A stretch of 64,000 nt of DNA from Wenzhouxiangella sp. AB-CW3 (GTDB lineage Bacteria > Pseudomonadota > Gammaproteobacteria > Xanthomonadales > Wenzhouxiangellaceae). Below, one piece after another: positions 52,757 to 60,494 of this stretch. The notes beneath the pieces are model-generated. The model saw only the letters and a program-made list of their open reading frames with translations. It ran no database searches and was not told where the DNA came from. A program made the position numbers and the translations under genes. The stretch lies in the NCBI RefSeq assembly GCF_014725735.1, contig NZ_CP061368.1, positions 3,673,225-3,737,224 on the forward strand. Direction: 5' to 3'. Within the stretch, counting starts at the first letter, position 1. The number at the start of each line of letters is the position of its first letter.

Positions 52757-54462
52757 CAGCTGAACTTCCAGACCGAGGCCAGGTAGCCGTAGTTGATGAA
52801 GTAGTAGACGACGAACACCAGCAGCAGGAACATCGCCAGGATGAAGGTCCCCGGTGCCGGGAAGCCCTTGATGCCCAGACCGATGTTGCCATGGCCGGTC
52901 AGCGACTCGGCCGGACCGGTCAGGACCGCCGGCTTGCTGCTCGAGTACTCCGCCGCGCCCTTCTTCTTGCCGAACAGGATGGTGCCGACGATGACCAGTA
53001 CGAAGATGGCGCCGCCGGCCACGGCCATGATGGCGCTGACACCATTGAGGGCCATCATGGTGTAGGCCATGCCCGGGTAGGCCCATTCAAAGGCCGAACC
53101 GGCAAAGGCCATGTCCCAGTGGCGACGCGATACACCCAGCGTGCCCGCGCCCATCATGAAGAAGGCCTGCAACGCGGTACCGATACCGAACAGCCACGGC
53201 TGCCACATGGCCAGCTTCGGCCAGATCAGCTCGCGCCGGAACAGCACCGGCACCAGCCACAGCGACAGCGCCATGAACGCCAGCGTGGTACCCAGCGCCA
53301 CCGTGCCGTGGAAGTGACCGGGCACGTAGATGGTGTTGTGGATCAGGAAGTTGATCTGCTCGGCGCCCATGACCACGCCGGAGATGCCGCCGATAAAGCC
53401 GAAGCCGACCAGCGACAGGAACATGCCGGAGAACACCGGATTGCCCCAGGGTGCTTTCCTGAGCCACTCGAACAGGCCTTTGTCGTGACCCTTCTCGCGC
53501 TGGGCGACCTCGATGGCGCCGGGTACGGTCAGGCCGTGGACCAGGCTGGCGAGTACGGCCAGGTACATGGCATAGGAGGTATTGAAGATCTTCCATTCGG
53601 TCGACAGGCCCGGGTCACCGAGCAGGTGGTGGGCCGAGGCAATCGAAATGAACAGGATGTAGAGGAAGAACGCGCCGCGGCTGACCTTCTCCGACATCGG
53701 CTTGGCGCCAAAGACAATCGCGGCGATGGCGTACCACACGGCCACGTGGGCGGCGACGTTGATCTGCTGCGAGGAGTGGCCCATGCCCCACCAGATCAGG
53801 CGGTACATCAAGGCATCGATCTCGCTGATATAGCCAATCGACCACAGGAAAGTGGGGATCAGGATGATCGCGCCGCAGGCAATGGTGAACACGGCAATAA
53901 TTGCCGCGGTCAGCGCGCCGAAGGTCACCAGCGGAATGGAGCCCTCGTAGGTCTTCTCGTCTTTGGCAATGACCAGCGTACCGAAGAAGATGAAGGTACC
54001 GATCAGCGCCCCCACCGCGAACAATATCAATCCGAGGTAGAAGTGCGGTTCGGCCGGCATCGGCACATAGGAGGTAAACATCACGCTCGAGCCGCCCTGC
54101 AGAATGGCCACGGCGGTGATGGCCGCACCGACGGTCATCAGGCCGAAAGCGACCCAGCCCAGGCGCGGTGTGGCGATGCGACAGCGCAGCAGCACCGACG
54201 AGCAGAAATACAGCAGTGCCATTTCGAAAAACAGGATCCACACCAGCAGGGTGACGATCCCGTGGCCGGTCAGCACCGTGTAGAAGAGCTCGGCATCGAG
54301 CAGTTGCACGGCCGGCCAGCGCGTCAGCGCCACCAGCAGGCCAAGCAGGCCACCGACGGCCAGAAAGACGACCGCGGCGATGGCATTGGCCTTGATCAGG
54401 TTTTCGGCCGGGCGGTGCAAGACCAGGCCCGAGTCCGGACAGGTTCTGAATTCGGGTTTCAT
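52756..54462 (-). CDS. B-type-like heme-copper subunit I lacking the active-site tyrosine (predicted NO reductase)
   Basis: A 568-residue 13-helix protein related to ba3-type oxidase subunit I. All six His ligands are present: H67 (TGHGIV, low-spin heme), H229 (helix VI), H278/H279 (ASAHHLLG, helix VII), and H383/H385 (VPGHFHG, helix X). The Tyr expected at H229+4 is Gln233 (GHSSQQ), and helix VII has no Tyr at the cbb3-type position. Loss of this Tyr is typical of NO-reducing families (sNOR, eNOR and relatives) rather than oxygen reductases. The CuA subunit II overlaps it. Oxidase function cannot be excluded without biochemistry. Confidence 0.85.
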   Translation of the reverse strand: MKPEFRTCPDSGLVLHRPAENLIKANAIAAVVFLAVGGLLGLLVALTRWPAVQLLDAELFYTVLTGHGIVTLLVWILFFEMALLYFCSSVLLRCRIATPRLGWVAFGLMTVGAAITAVAILQGGSSVMFTSYVPMPAEPHFYLGLILFAVGALIGTFIFFGTLVIAKDEKTYEGSIPLVTFGALTAAIIAVFTIACGAIILIPTFLWSIGYISEIDALMYRLIWWGMGHSSQQINVAAHVAVWYAIAAIVFGAKPMSEKVSRGAFFLYILFISIASAHHLLGDPGLSTEWKIFNTSYAMYLAVLASLVHGLTVPGAIEVAQREKGHDKGLFEWLRKAPWGNPVFSGMFLSLVGFGFIGGISGVVMGAEQINFLIHNTIYVPGHFHGTVALGTTLAFMALSLWLVPVLFRRELIWPKLAMWQPWLFGIGTALQAFFMMGAGTLGVSRRHWDMAFAGSAFEWAYPGMAYTMMALNGVSAIMAVAGGAIFVLVIVGTILFGKKKGAAEYSSSKPAVLTGPAESLTGHGNIGLGIKGFPAPGTFILAMFLLLVFVVYYFINYGYLASVWKFS

Positions 54463-55031
54463 GACGACGGTTCTCCCTGGTTGCGACCGCTTTCAACGAC
54501 GTAGAGCTTGCTCAGCATGGCGTGGTGCATGATTCCGCAATACTCGTTGCACACCACAGCGTATTCGCCGGTTTCGGTGGGGGTGATCTGCAGCACCATC
54601 TCGTAGCCGGGCAGCACCTGGAAATTGATGTTGATCGGCTGAATCGACAGGCCGTGCTGCCAATCGGTGGAAGAGACATGCAGGCGATAGGTCTCGCCCT
54701 TCTCGAGCTCGAGAATTGGGTACCAGTCCCACAGGCGGCCAAGCAGATAAATGTCCGAGCCTGCCGGCGGCCTGACGACCGGGATCTGGCGGTCGGTCTC
54801 GTGGCGCACGGTGTGCTCGGCAACGAACTCGTTGACCTTCTCGGCGAAGCGCTCGGGCTGTACGCGGTAGGCCTCGCCGGAGTAGTTCTGATCGCCGTAG
54901 ACATGCCAGAAGGGCATGAAGAAGAACATGATCAGGCACCACACCAGGGCGATGCCGATCCAGACGATCTCGACCCGGTCGACGGGTTGTTTCCACCAGA
55001 TCTTTTTCGATGGGGGTTGCAATGCAGTCAT
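54459..55031 (-). CDS. CuA-containing subunit II of the heme-copper enzyme
   Basis: A 190-residue protein with one N-terminal transmembrane helix (VWIGIALVWCLIMFFFMPFW) and a cupredoxin domain. The full CuA site is visible: H126 (DWQHG), C161, E163, C165, H169 and M172 (in VVCNEYCGIMHHAM). It accepts electrons from a periplasmic cytochrome and passes them to subunit I. It overlaps subunit I by ATGA and follows a 63-residue membrane protein by 18 bp. Confidence 0.93.
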   Translation of the reverse strand: MTALQPPSKKIWWKQPVDRVEIVWIGIALVWCLIMFFFMPFWHVYGDQNYSGEAYRVQPERFAEKVNEFVAEHTVRHETDRQIPVVRPPAGSDIYLLGRLWDWYPILELEKGETYRLHVSSTDWQHGLSIQPININFQVLPGYEMVLQITPTETGEYAVVCNEYCGIMHHAMLSKLYVVESGRNQGEPSS

Positions 55032-55049
55032 GGTGATGGCTCCCTTGAA

Positions 55050-55241
55050 TCAGCGTCCGATGGGGATCGTGACGATTTCCATCACGCCCCAGATGATGTA
55101 GCTGACCGAAGGAACGGTGACGCCGAGAAACAGCAGCAAAAACGGGTTGTCGAGCATGCGCTGCATCATCGGGAGGCGTTCTTCGGACTCATCATCGGGT
55201 GCGTGTTCGTGGTCTTGCCGGTTCTGGTCTTGTTCGGTCAT
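55050..55241 (-). CDS. Small single-helix membrane subunit
   Basis: A 63-residue protein with an acidic, His-containing N-terminal tail (DQNRQDHEHAPDDESEERL) and one hydrophobic helix (FLLLFLGVTVPSVSYIIWG). Small subunits of this type (CcoQ- or CbaD-like) stabilise heme-copper oxidases. No sequence family is certain. It is the first gene of the respiratory operon. Confidence 0.72.
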   Translation of the reverse strand: MTEQDQNRQDHEHAPDDESEERLPMMQRMLDNPFLLLFLGVTVPSVSYIIWGVMEIVTIPIGR

Positions 55242-55352
55242 GGCGGACCCTCCTGCTATCGGGTTTCCGTACTTAACATGCGTGCAAGATGCATGTTTGT
55301 GGGTGCAATGGTGCGTGGTTGGCAGTCTAGCGCCGGGGGTTGGCGCTGGTCA

Positions 55353-55366
55353 TTGATGTAGATCAA
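55353..55366 (-). promoter_or_regulatory. Perfect FNR/DNR box upstream of the respiratory operon
   Basis: TTGATGTAGATCAA is a complete TTGAT-N4-ATCAA palindrome. It lies 112 bp before the first gene of the minus-strand operon. A TAGACT hexamer on that strand about 20 bp further gives a candidate -10. Confidence 0.82.
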
Positions 55367-55377
55367 ATTCGGGTTTT

Positions 55378-55459
55378 AGGTGAAAGGTAAGAGGTAAAAG
55401 GTAAGAGGCAAGGTGGCCAGGGTTTATCCTTTCACCTTTCACCTTTCACCTTTTACCTC
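55378..55459. repeat. Inverted heptad array between the two divergent units
   Basis: The left arm has five AGGTRAR heptads (AGGTGAA, AGGTAAG, AGGTAAA, AGGTAAG, AGGCAAG, 55378-55412). The right arm has CCTTTCA three times, then CCTTTTA (55430-55457). The arms are complementary and can form a long hairpin. It lies 12 bp from the FNR/DNR box, between divergent genes. Confidence 0.85.
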
Positions 55460-55562
55460 CCCCAAATTGATCCCAATCAGTTTTACCCGCCCCGATCCGG
55501 TATATCTTTGCCTCATGATTCATGCATTCAACATGCGCCTTAAGCTCGGGAGGGCCGCGCCA

Positions 55563-56207
55563 ATGATTTCCATGCCTGCAAGATTGACCATTCCGACGGC
55601 TCTGGCCGTCACCCTTATCATCGCGGCCTGTGGCGGCGCGGACGATGCGCCGCCGGTTTCAGACTCCTGGTCGCGCATTGGACCGGACGGTGAGACACTG
55701 GCCGACAACGACCCGGACCACCACTGCATCTTCGACGAGCGCACCGGCCTGATGTGGGAGGTCAAGCGCGAGGATGCCGGGCTGCATCAGCCCGGCCAAC
55801 AGTATTCCTGGTACTTTGCCGATGAGCAGATCAACATGGGTGAACCGGGCGCCCGCGATGACGGCGATTGTGTAAACTCGCGCTGTGACACGGAAGGCTT
55901 TGCCAGCGCGGTCAACGAGGCCGGCTTGTGCGGCTTTCACGACTGGCGCGTGCCGACCCGCAATGAAATGATGACACTGGGCGACCGGCGTTTGATGGAC
56001 GAAACCGGCCTGATCGTCGACCCGGCCTGGCTTCCCCATGTCAAGGCCGGGGAATACTGGGCCAGTGAAACCTTCCGACTGTATCCGCAAAGCGCCTGGG
56101 CCGTGGACATGCGCCACGGACTGGATCGCGCCGATCACAAGAAGGAAGTCAAGGCGGTTCGCCTGGTGCGGCAGCACCGGACACCGGCGCAGGAGATTGA
56201 TGGATGA
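55563..56207 (+). CDS. DUF1566-type lipoprotein
   Basis: About 214 residues. A lipoprotein signal peptide ends in LIIAACGG (lipobox Cys at about residue 23). The rest has DUF1566-like features: DERTGLMWEVKR, HDWRVPTRNEM and YWASETF. These proteins often bind ligands at the cell envelope, but no activity is established. ATG 55563 is preferred because it has a GGGAGGG site and gives a normal signal length. Upstream ATGs at 55515 and 55533 are possible. It overlaps ctaA by ATGA. Confidence 0.8.
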   Translation: MISMPARLTIPTALAVTLIIAACGGADDAPPVSDSWSRIGPDGETLADNDPDHHCIFDERTGLMWEVKREDAGLHQPGQQYSWYFADEQINMGEPGARDDGDCVNSRCDTEGFASAVNEAGLCGFHDWRVPTRNEMMTLGDRRLMDETGLIVDPAWLPHVKAGEYWASETFRLYPQSAWAVDMRHGLDRADHKKEVKAVRLVRQHRTPAQEIDG

Positions 56208-57277
56208 ATTTTATTGAACGACGTAACGAGCGCATTCTCGGCCGCTGGCTGATGGCCTGCTGCCTGGTCCTCCTGATCCTGGTGATCGTGGGCGGAGCCA
56301 CCCGTCTGACCGGTTCGGGCCTGTCCATGGTCGAGTGGCAGCCGCTGACAGTGATTCCGCCCATGAACGAGGAGTCATGGATGGCGGAGTTCGACGCCTA
56401 CCGCGCCAGCCCGGAGTACCAGAAGATCAACTACGGCATGTCGCTGTCGGAATTCAAGGTGATTTACTGGTGGGAGTTCGGCCATCGCCTGCTGGCTCGC
56501 GGACTGGGCCTGGTCTTCGCCCTGCCGTTGCTATTTTTCTGGGTACGCGGCATGGTGCCCGTGCGGCTGCGCTGGCCTCTGCTCGGCCTACTGGCCCTGG
56601 GCGGCTTTCAGGGCTGGCTGGGCTGGTACATGGTGCAGAGCGGACTGGTCGACATCCCGCGCGTGAGCCCCTATCGCCTGGCCGCTCATCTGGGCGTGGC
56701 CCTGGTGATATTCGCGATCATGTTCCGGTTGGCGCTGAGCCTGCTCTGGCCGGGGCCCCGGAGACCGGCTCCTCGGCGCTGGCGGCCGTGGACCATCGCC
56801 TTGCTGGCCATGGTTTCGGTCACCATCATCTGGGGCGCTTTCGTGGCCGGCCTCAACGCCGGGCTGGTCTACAACACATTCCCGCTGATGGCCGGCCAGT
56901 GGATCCCGCATGGGATTCTGGGGCTGGAGCCGACCTGGCGGAACCTGTTTGAAAACACGGCCACCGTGCAATTCATTCATCGCGTACTGGCCGTGGTCAC
57001 TTTTGTCATCGCCCTGGTCGCCTGGCTGCGGGTCTGGAAGAGAGAACCCGATGCCCGTATCCGGTGGACCTTTCACGCTCTGTTTGCGGTGGTGGCCATA
57101 CAGGTGGGCCTGGGAATCGCCACCCTGCTGACGTATGTCCCGGTCACTCTGGGCACGATTCATCAGGGTGTGGCGGTGCTGGTGCTGGCGGCAGTCATCG
57201 GGGCCGACTACCTGGCCGACCGCGACCCGTCGGGTGAGCGCCAGACCGCGCACGAGACCCGTCTGACCACGGCCTGA
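56204..57277 (+). CDS. ctaA: Heme A synthase (CtaA/COX15)
   Basis: A 357-residue eight-helix membrane protein. Conserved His-bearing segments are visible: GGATRLTGSGLSMVEWQPLT (first 20 residues), YWWEFGHRLLARGLG, YRLAAHLGVAL, VQFIHRVLA and TIHQGVAVL. It oxidises heme O to heme A. Heme A is used by A-type and some B-type heme-copper enzymes, so its place beside the cluster suggests heme A in that enzyme. The gene may also serve an aa3 oxidase elsewhere in the genome. Confidence 0.93.
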   Translation: MNFIERRNERILGRWLMACCLVLLILVIVGGATRLTGSGLSMVEWQPLTVIPPMNEESWMAEFDAYRASPEYQKINYGMSLSEFKVIYWWEFGHRLLARGLGLVFALPLLFFWVRGMVPVRLRWPLLGLLALGGFQGWLGWYMVQSGLVDIPRVSPYRLAAHLGVALVIFAIMFRLALSLLWPGPRRPAPRRWRPWTIALLAMVSVTIIWGAFVAGLNAGLVYNTFPLMAGQWIPHGILGLEPTWRNLFENTATVQFIHRVLAVVTFVIALVAWLRVWKREPDARIRWTFHALFAVVAIQVGLGIATLLTYVPVTLGTIHQGVAVLVLAAVIGADYLADRDPSGERQTAHETRLTTA

Positions 57278-57285
57278 GACGAGAT

Positions 57286-57990
57286 CTATGCCCGGGGCTG
57301 GGACGAGCCCCGGGCAATCTGCTGAAGCTCCTCGGGCGCCCGCACGGTAATGCGGCGGGCCTGCATGTCGATCACCCCGTTGTTCTGCAGAATAGCCAGG
57401 CTGCGCGAAAGGGTTTCTGGCTGAATGGCGAGCAATCCGGCAATATGCTTCTTGCTCGCTTCCAGCCGGAACGGACCCCGCGATTCCTGCTGGCGATAGA
57501 CGTCAAGCAGGTAGTGAGCGACACGCAAATGGGCGTTCTGCAATGCCAGCGATTCGATCTGGTTGATCTTTTCCTGAATCCGGCAACTGAGCGTGCCGAG
57601 CAGACGAAAGCACGCATCCGGGGACTCCCTGAGCGTGGCCACCAGCGCGTCGGCATCGAATCCGACCAGTTCGCTGGGCTTGAGTGCCGCACAGTTGACC
57701 GGGTAACGGCGCTCGGGCAGAAACATCGTGGCCTCGGCGAAACTTCTCCCGGGCTGAATGATGGCCACGATCTTCTCATGGCCGTCACTGGACAGGCGAA
57801 ACAGCTTGAGTTGTCCCGAACGGCACAGCCAGATGCGCCGGGCCGGCTCTCCTTGCCGGAAAAGTTGCTCGCCGCGCTCGACTTGAACAATGCGGGAGTG
57901 CGCCAGCGCCTCTTCTCTCTGCTCGGCTTCGAGCGCGTTGAGCAGAGGAAATACCCTGAGATCGTCGGTTGTAGCCTGGGAGCCAGTCAT
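57286..57990 (-). CDS. CRP/FNR-family regulator, DNR-like
   Basis: A 234-residue regulator. The recognition helix HIAGLLAIQPETLSRSLAIL is nearly that of P. aeruginosa DNR (IAGHLSIQPETFSR), which responds to NO. The N-terminal FNR iron-sulfur Cys cluster is absent. The E-x-x-S-R motif predicts TTGAT-type sites such as those found in this window. ATG 57990 is chosen because it starts the conserved region. A TTGAC-N4-ATCAA site lies 80 bp upstream, suggesting autoregulation or cross-control by the FixK-like protein. Confidence 0.85.
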   Translation of the reverse strand: MTGSQATTDDLRVFPLLNALEAEQREEALAHSRIVQVERGEQLFRQGEPARRIWLCRSGQLKLFRLSSDGHEKIVAIIQPGRSFAEATMFLPERRYPVNCAALKPSELVGFDADALVATLRESPDACFRLLGTLSCRIQEKINQIESLALQNAHLRVAHYLLDVYRQQESRGPFRLEASKKHIAGLLAIQPETLSRSLAILQNNGVIDMQARRITVRAPEELQQIARGSSQPRA

Positions 57991-58070
57991 TGTCACGATG
58001 TGTCCCGGACACCAGCCAGGCTGGCCTTTGAATACGGCTACCATTTAACAGGCAAACTACCTGCATGGTT

Positions 58071-58084
58071 TTGACAAGGATCAA
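58071..58084 (-). promoter_or_regulatory. FNR/DNR-type binding site upstream of the DNR-like gene
   Basis: TTGACAAGGATCAA fits TTGAY-N4-ATCAA and lies about 80 bp before the regulator start. AT-rich TTAAAT follows on the minus strand as a candidate -10. Confidence 0.75.
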
Positions 58085-58159
58085 CTATTGGCCCGCTTGG
58101 ATCCAAGCGGCACGAATGTAGATCGCATGCAGCCGGTCGGGGTTGTACGGGGTGTGGTT

Positions 58160-58954
58160 TCAGATCTTGCCCAATCGACCCAGAAGCCTGAGCGGCGCCA
58201 ACATGGCCAGCAGCACCACCAGGGTGGCTCCAAATGGCTGATCAAACTGCATGGCAAGACCAAATCCAGCCAGGTAGGCCAGCACGCCCAGTGCCACGGT
58301 GACGAGCAACGCCTTCCTCCATCCACGACAAAGGGCAAAGGCTACCCAGGCAGGCACGAAGAACATGGCAAAAGCAGGTACTGCCCCCATGGCGACGGTG
58401 CCGAGCACGGTGGCAAAAACGACCAGGGCACCAAAGAGCAGGCGGTGACGCCAGGCCGGCAGGCGGTTGGCAGTGAAGAAATCAGGAAAGAAGCGCCCGG
58501 TCATCAGCCGTTTGGATAACCAGGGCAGGCTGACCAGCAGCAATAGCAGCAACGCTCCGGCCGCCCACAGGTGACCGAGATGGCTGAAGTAAAGCTGCCC
58601 TCGCAAAAGGCTTTCCGCCACCACCGAACCCTGGTGAGTGTTGGCCGCGAAGATCAGGGCCGCTGACCAGCCCAGCAGGATGGTCCAGGCATAGTGATTA
58701 TTGTTGGCCCGGGGCAACAGGTTGAGCAGCAAGGCGACCACGCCGGCGGCCATCGAGGCGGTGACCACCACCGGCAAGCCCAGCGGCAGGGACAGCACAC
58801 CGCCGGCCGCTGCGACATGTGACAGCGCAAAAGCCGCCAGCCACTCGTCACGCAAGCGCAGGTAGGCACCCATCAGCGACAGCACCACGGCCAGGATCAG
58901 GCCATTGAAAAACGGCACCCGGAACATCGGGTCGAGAAAGATCAGCTCACCCAT
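58160..58954 (-). CDS. znuB: Zinc/metal ABC transporter permease (ZnuB-like)
   Basis: A 264-residue protein with about eight transmembrane helices of the ABC-3 metal permease family (PFFNGLILAVVLSLMGAYLR at the start; VFATVLGTVAMGAVPAFAM near the end). It forms the membrane channel with ZnuC. It overlaps the znuC stop by 13 bp. The last 20 residues end with RLLGRLGKI. It closes the zinc operon. Confidence 0.85.
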   Translation of the reverse strand: MGELIFLDPMFRVPFFNGLILAVVLSLMGAYLRLRDEWLAAFALSHVAAAGGVLSLPLGLPVVVTASMAAGVVALLLNLLPRANNNHYAWTILLGWSAALIFAANTHQGSVVAESLLRGQLYFSHLGHLWAAGALLLLLLVSLPWLSKRLMTGRFFPDFFTANRLPAWRHRLLFGALVVFATVLGTVAMGAVPAFAMFFVPAWVAFALCRGWRKALLVTVALGVLAYLAGFGLAMQFDQPFGATLVVLLAMLAPLRLLGRLGKI

Positions 58955-59502
58955 GGCTCGATATCGTGGCGGCGATGGCAGTGTTTGTTGAGAAAGGCCT
59001 GCTCATGGCTGACCAGGACCACGGCACGTTCGGGCGACAGGCTCCCCAGCACCTCGCCCAGTGCCTCGATGGCCTCGCCGTCGAGATTGTTGGTGGGCTC
59101 ATCGAGCAGAACCACGTCCACCGGACTGTTGAGACAAGCCCAGGCCTGGAGGAACTGGTACTGTCCACCGCTCATTTCTGCGATGGGACGGTCGAGCAGT
59201 GGACGGATCAGTGCCGGCGGATTGCCCTCGGCATCAAGCAGGGCGAGCAGCTCCCGGCCGAGCAGCGGCAGCTCCGGTGGACGCTCGGGGCGCTGGCGGT
59301 GGTGTGCGAGACGCACCGCCGGGTCACGCAGGATTCGCCCGGAATGAATCTTCGCCGCGCCAGTTAGCGCCTTGAGCAGGGTGGACTTGCCGGCGCCGTT
59401 GGCACCGCCCAGGCCCAGCACTTCGCCTGCGCGCACGGACAAAGAAACGGGGCCCACGACGGGCCCCGAATAACCTGCGATCAGCTCATCGAGCGTGATC
59501 AG
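58942..59502 (-). CDS. znuC: Zinc ABC transporter ATP-binding protein (ZnuC-like), unusual start
   Basis: A compact ABC ATPase: Walker A GGANGAGKST, signature MSGGQYQFLQA, Walker B VVLLDEPTN and the H-loop VVLVSHEQ. It powers zinc import with ZnuB. The homologous N-terminus (ITLDELIAGYSGPVV) is encoded upstream of the first GTG at 59455-59457 and has no ATG, GTG or TTG. A CTG at 59500-59502, preceded by AAGG, would start it. If the GTG is used, the first strand is lost. The C-terminus is short (about 186 residues against 250 in E. coli). Confidence 0.82.
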   Translation of the reverse strand: MITLDELIAGYSGPVVGPVSLSVRAGEVLGLGGANGAGKSTLLKALTGAAKIHSGRILRDPAVRLAHHRQRPERPPELPLLGRELLALLDAEGNPPALIRPLLDRPIAEMSGGQYQFLQAWACLNSPVDVVLLDEPTNNLDGEAIEALGEVLGSLSPERAVVLVSHEQAFLNKHCHRRHDIEPWVS

Positions 59503-59525
59503 CGACCTTGGAGAGTCGGCTGCAG

Positions 59526-60404
59526 TCAGGGTTTGAAAGCCTCCACCCAGCGGTTGATCAGGTCGAAATAGGCATCGCTGTCAGCACCGATCTCGACCTG
59601 GTTGGGCAATTGTTGCTGCCACCAGCCCAACTCGCGCGAGACAAACTCCGGTCCGCGCGAGGGCTGGAAATCGGCGTAAAGAATAACACCTTCCTCGCCG
59701 CGCAGACTGCTCACCAGTTCGCTCAGATGACGCGCGGTCGGCGGAATGCCAGGCAGCGGCTCGATGTAGCCGAGAATCTCGATACCCATCAACTCGGCCA
59801 GGTAGTCCACATCCTTGTGATAGAACACCGCACCCGGAGCGCCTTCGGTCATGCCCTGCCAGCGCTCGACGTGCTCGGCGGCCTGCTCGGCGAATTCACG
59901 GGCATTGGCCCGGAACTGGTCGGCATGGTCCGGCGCAAAATCAGTCAGACGCTCGGCCAGGGCTTGGGCTACCTCGCCCATGCGAATGGGATCGAAGTAG
60001 TAGTGCGGATTGCCCGCCGGGTGGACATCACCATGGGCCCGGTCGGCTACAAGTCCGACCTGGATCAGGTCGATCTGGGCCGCGCCCTCGAAGTAGCCCT
60101 GGCGCCCGACCTGAACGTTGGGGTTGTGCGCGCCCTGCAGCGCGGCCGGCAGCCAGCCCACTTCCAGTTCGGCGCCGACGGCGACCACCAGGTCGGCCCG
60201 GCGCAGCGCGGCCATCATGGACGGACGCGCTTCCAGGTAGTGGGCGTCGCGATCCGGTGGCGCCAGCACGGTCACATGCACGGCATCACCGCCAACGGTT
60301 TCGGCCAGCATGCCCATGTTGGGCACGGTGGCGACCACGCGCACTTCGGCACTGGCCGCCATGGACGCCAGCAAAAGAATCAGTGTCAGGAACAGTCTCT
60401 TCAT
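59526..60404 (-). CDS. znuA: Periplasmic zinc-binding protein (ZnuA-like)
   Basis: A 292-residue cluster A-I solute-binding protein with signal peptide (RLFLTLILLLASMAASA). The metal ligands are visible: His in RDAHYLE, His in NPHYYFDP, His in FYHKDVDYL and Asp in LYADFQP. It lacks the long His-rich loop of E. coli ZnuA, apart from AHGDVH near residue 120. It delivers zinc to ZnuBC. It follows the outer-membrane gene after 90 bp containing a hairpin. Confidence 0.9.
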   Translation of the reverse strand: MKRLFLTLILLLASMAASAEVRVVATVPNMGMLAETVGGDAVHVTVLAPPDRDAHYLEARPSMMAALRRADLVVAVGAELEVGWLPAALQGAHNPNVQVGRQGYFEGAAQIDLIQVGLVADRAHGDVHPAGNPHYYFDPIRMGEVAQALAERLTDFAPDHADQFRANAREFAEQAAEHVERWQGMTEGAPGAVFYHKDVDYLAELMGIEILGYIEPLPGIPPTARHLSELVSSLRGEEGVILYADFQPSRGPEFVSRELGWWQQQLPNQVEIGADSDAYFDLINRWVEAFKP

Positions 60405-60446
60405 TTCATTCTCCCGGTATTTGACAGCTTTCTGATCGATCTGACT

Positions 60447-60474
60447 TCACCGGCAGGTCATTGCCTGCCGGTGA
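60447..60474 (-). terminator. Hairpin between the outer-membrane gene and znuA
   Basis: A perfect 11-bp stem (TCACCGGCAGG and CCTGCCGGTGA) with a 6-nt loop. It lies just after the outer-membrane gene stop on the minus strand. It may attenuate transcription into znuACB or protect the upstream message. Confidence 0.6.
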
Positions 60475-60494
60475 GGTCCTGCTCCGGGCAGCGA

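Noticed and set aside
52681-54504. 607-codon plus-strand frame opposite cyoE and subunit I
   Set aside because: Composition is Gln/Arg/His-rich as expected of a reverse shadow. The minus-strand membrane proteins are unambiguous.
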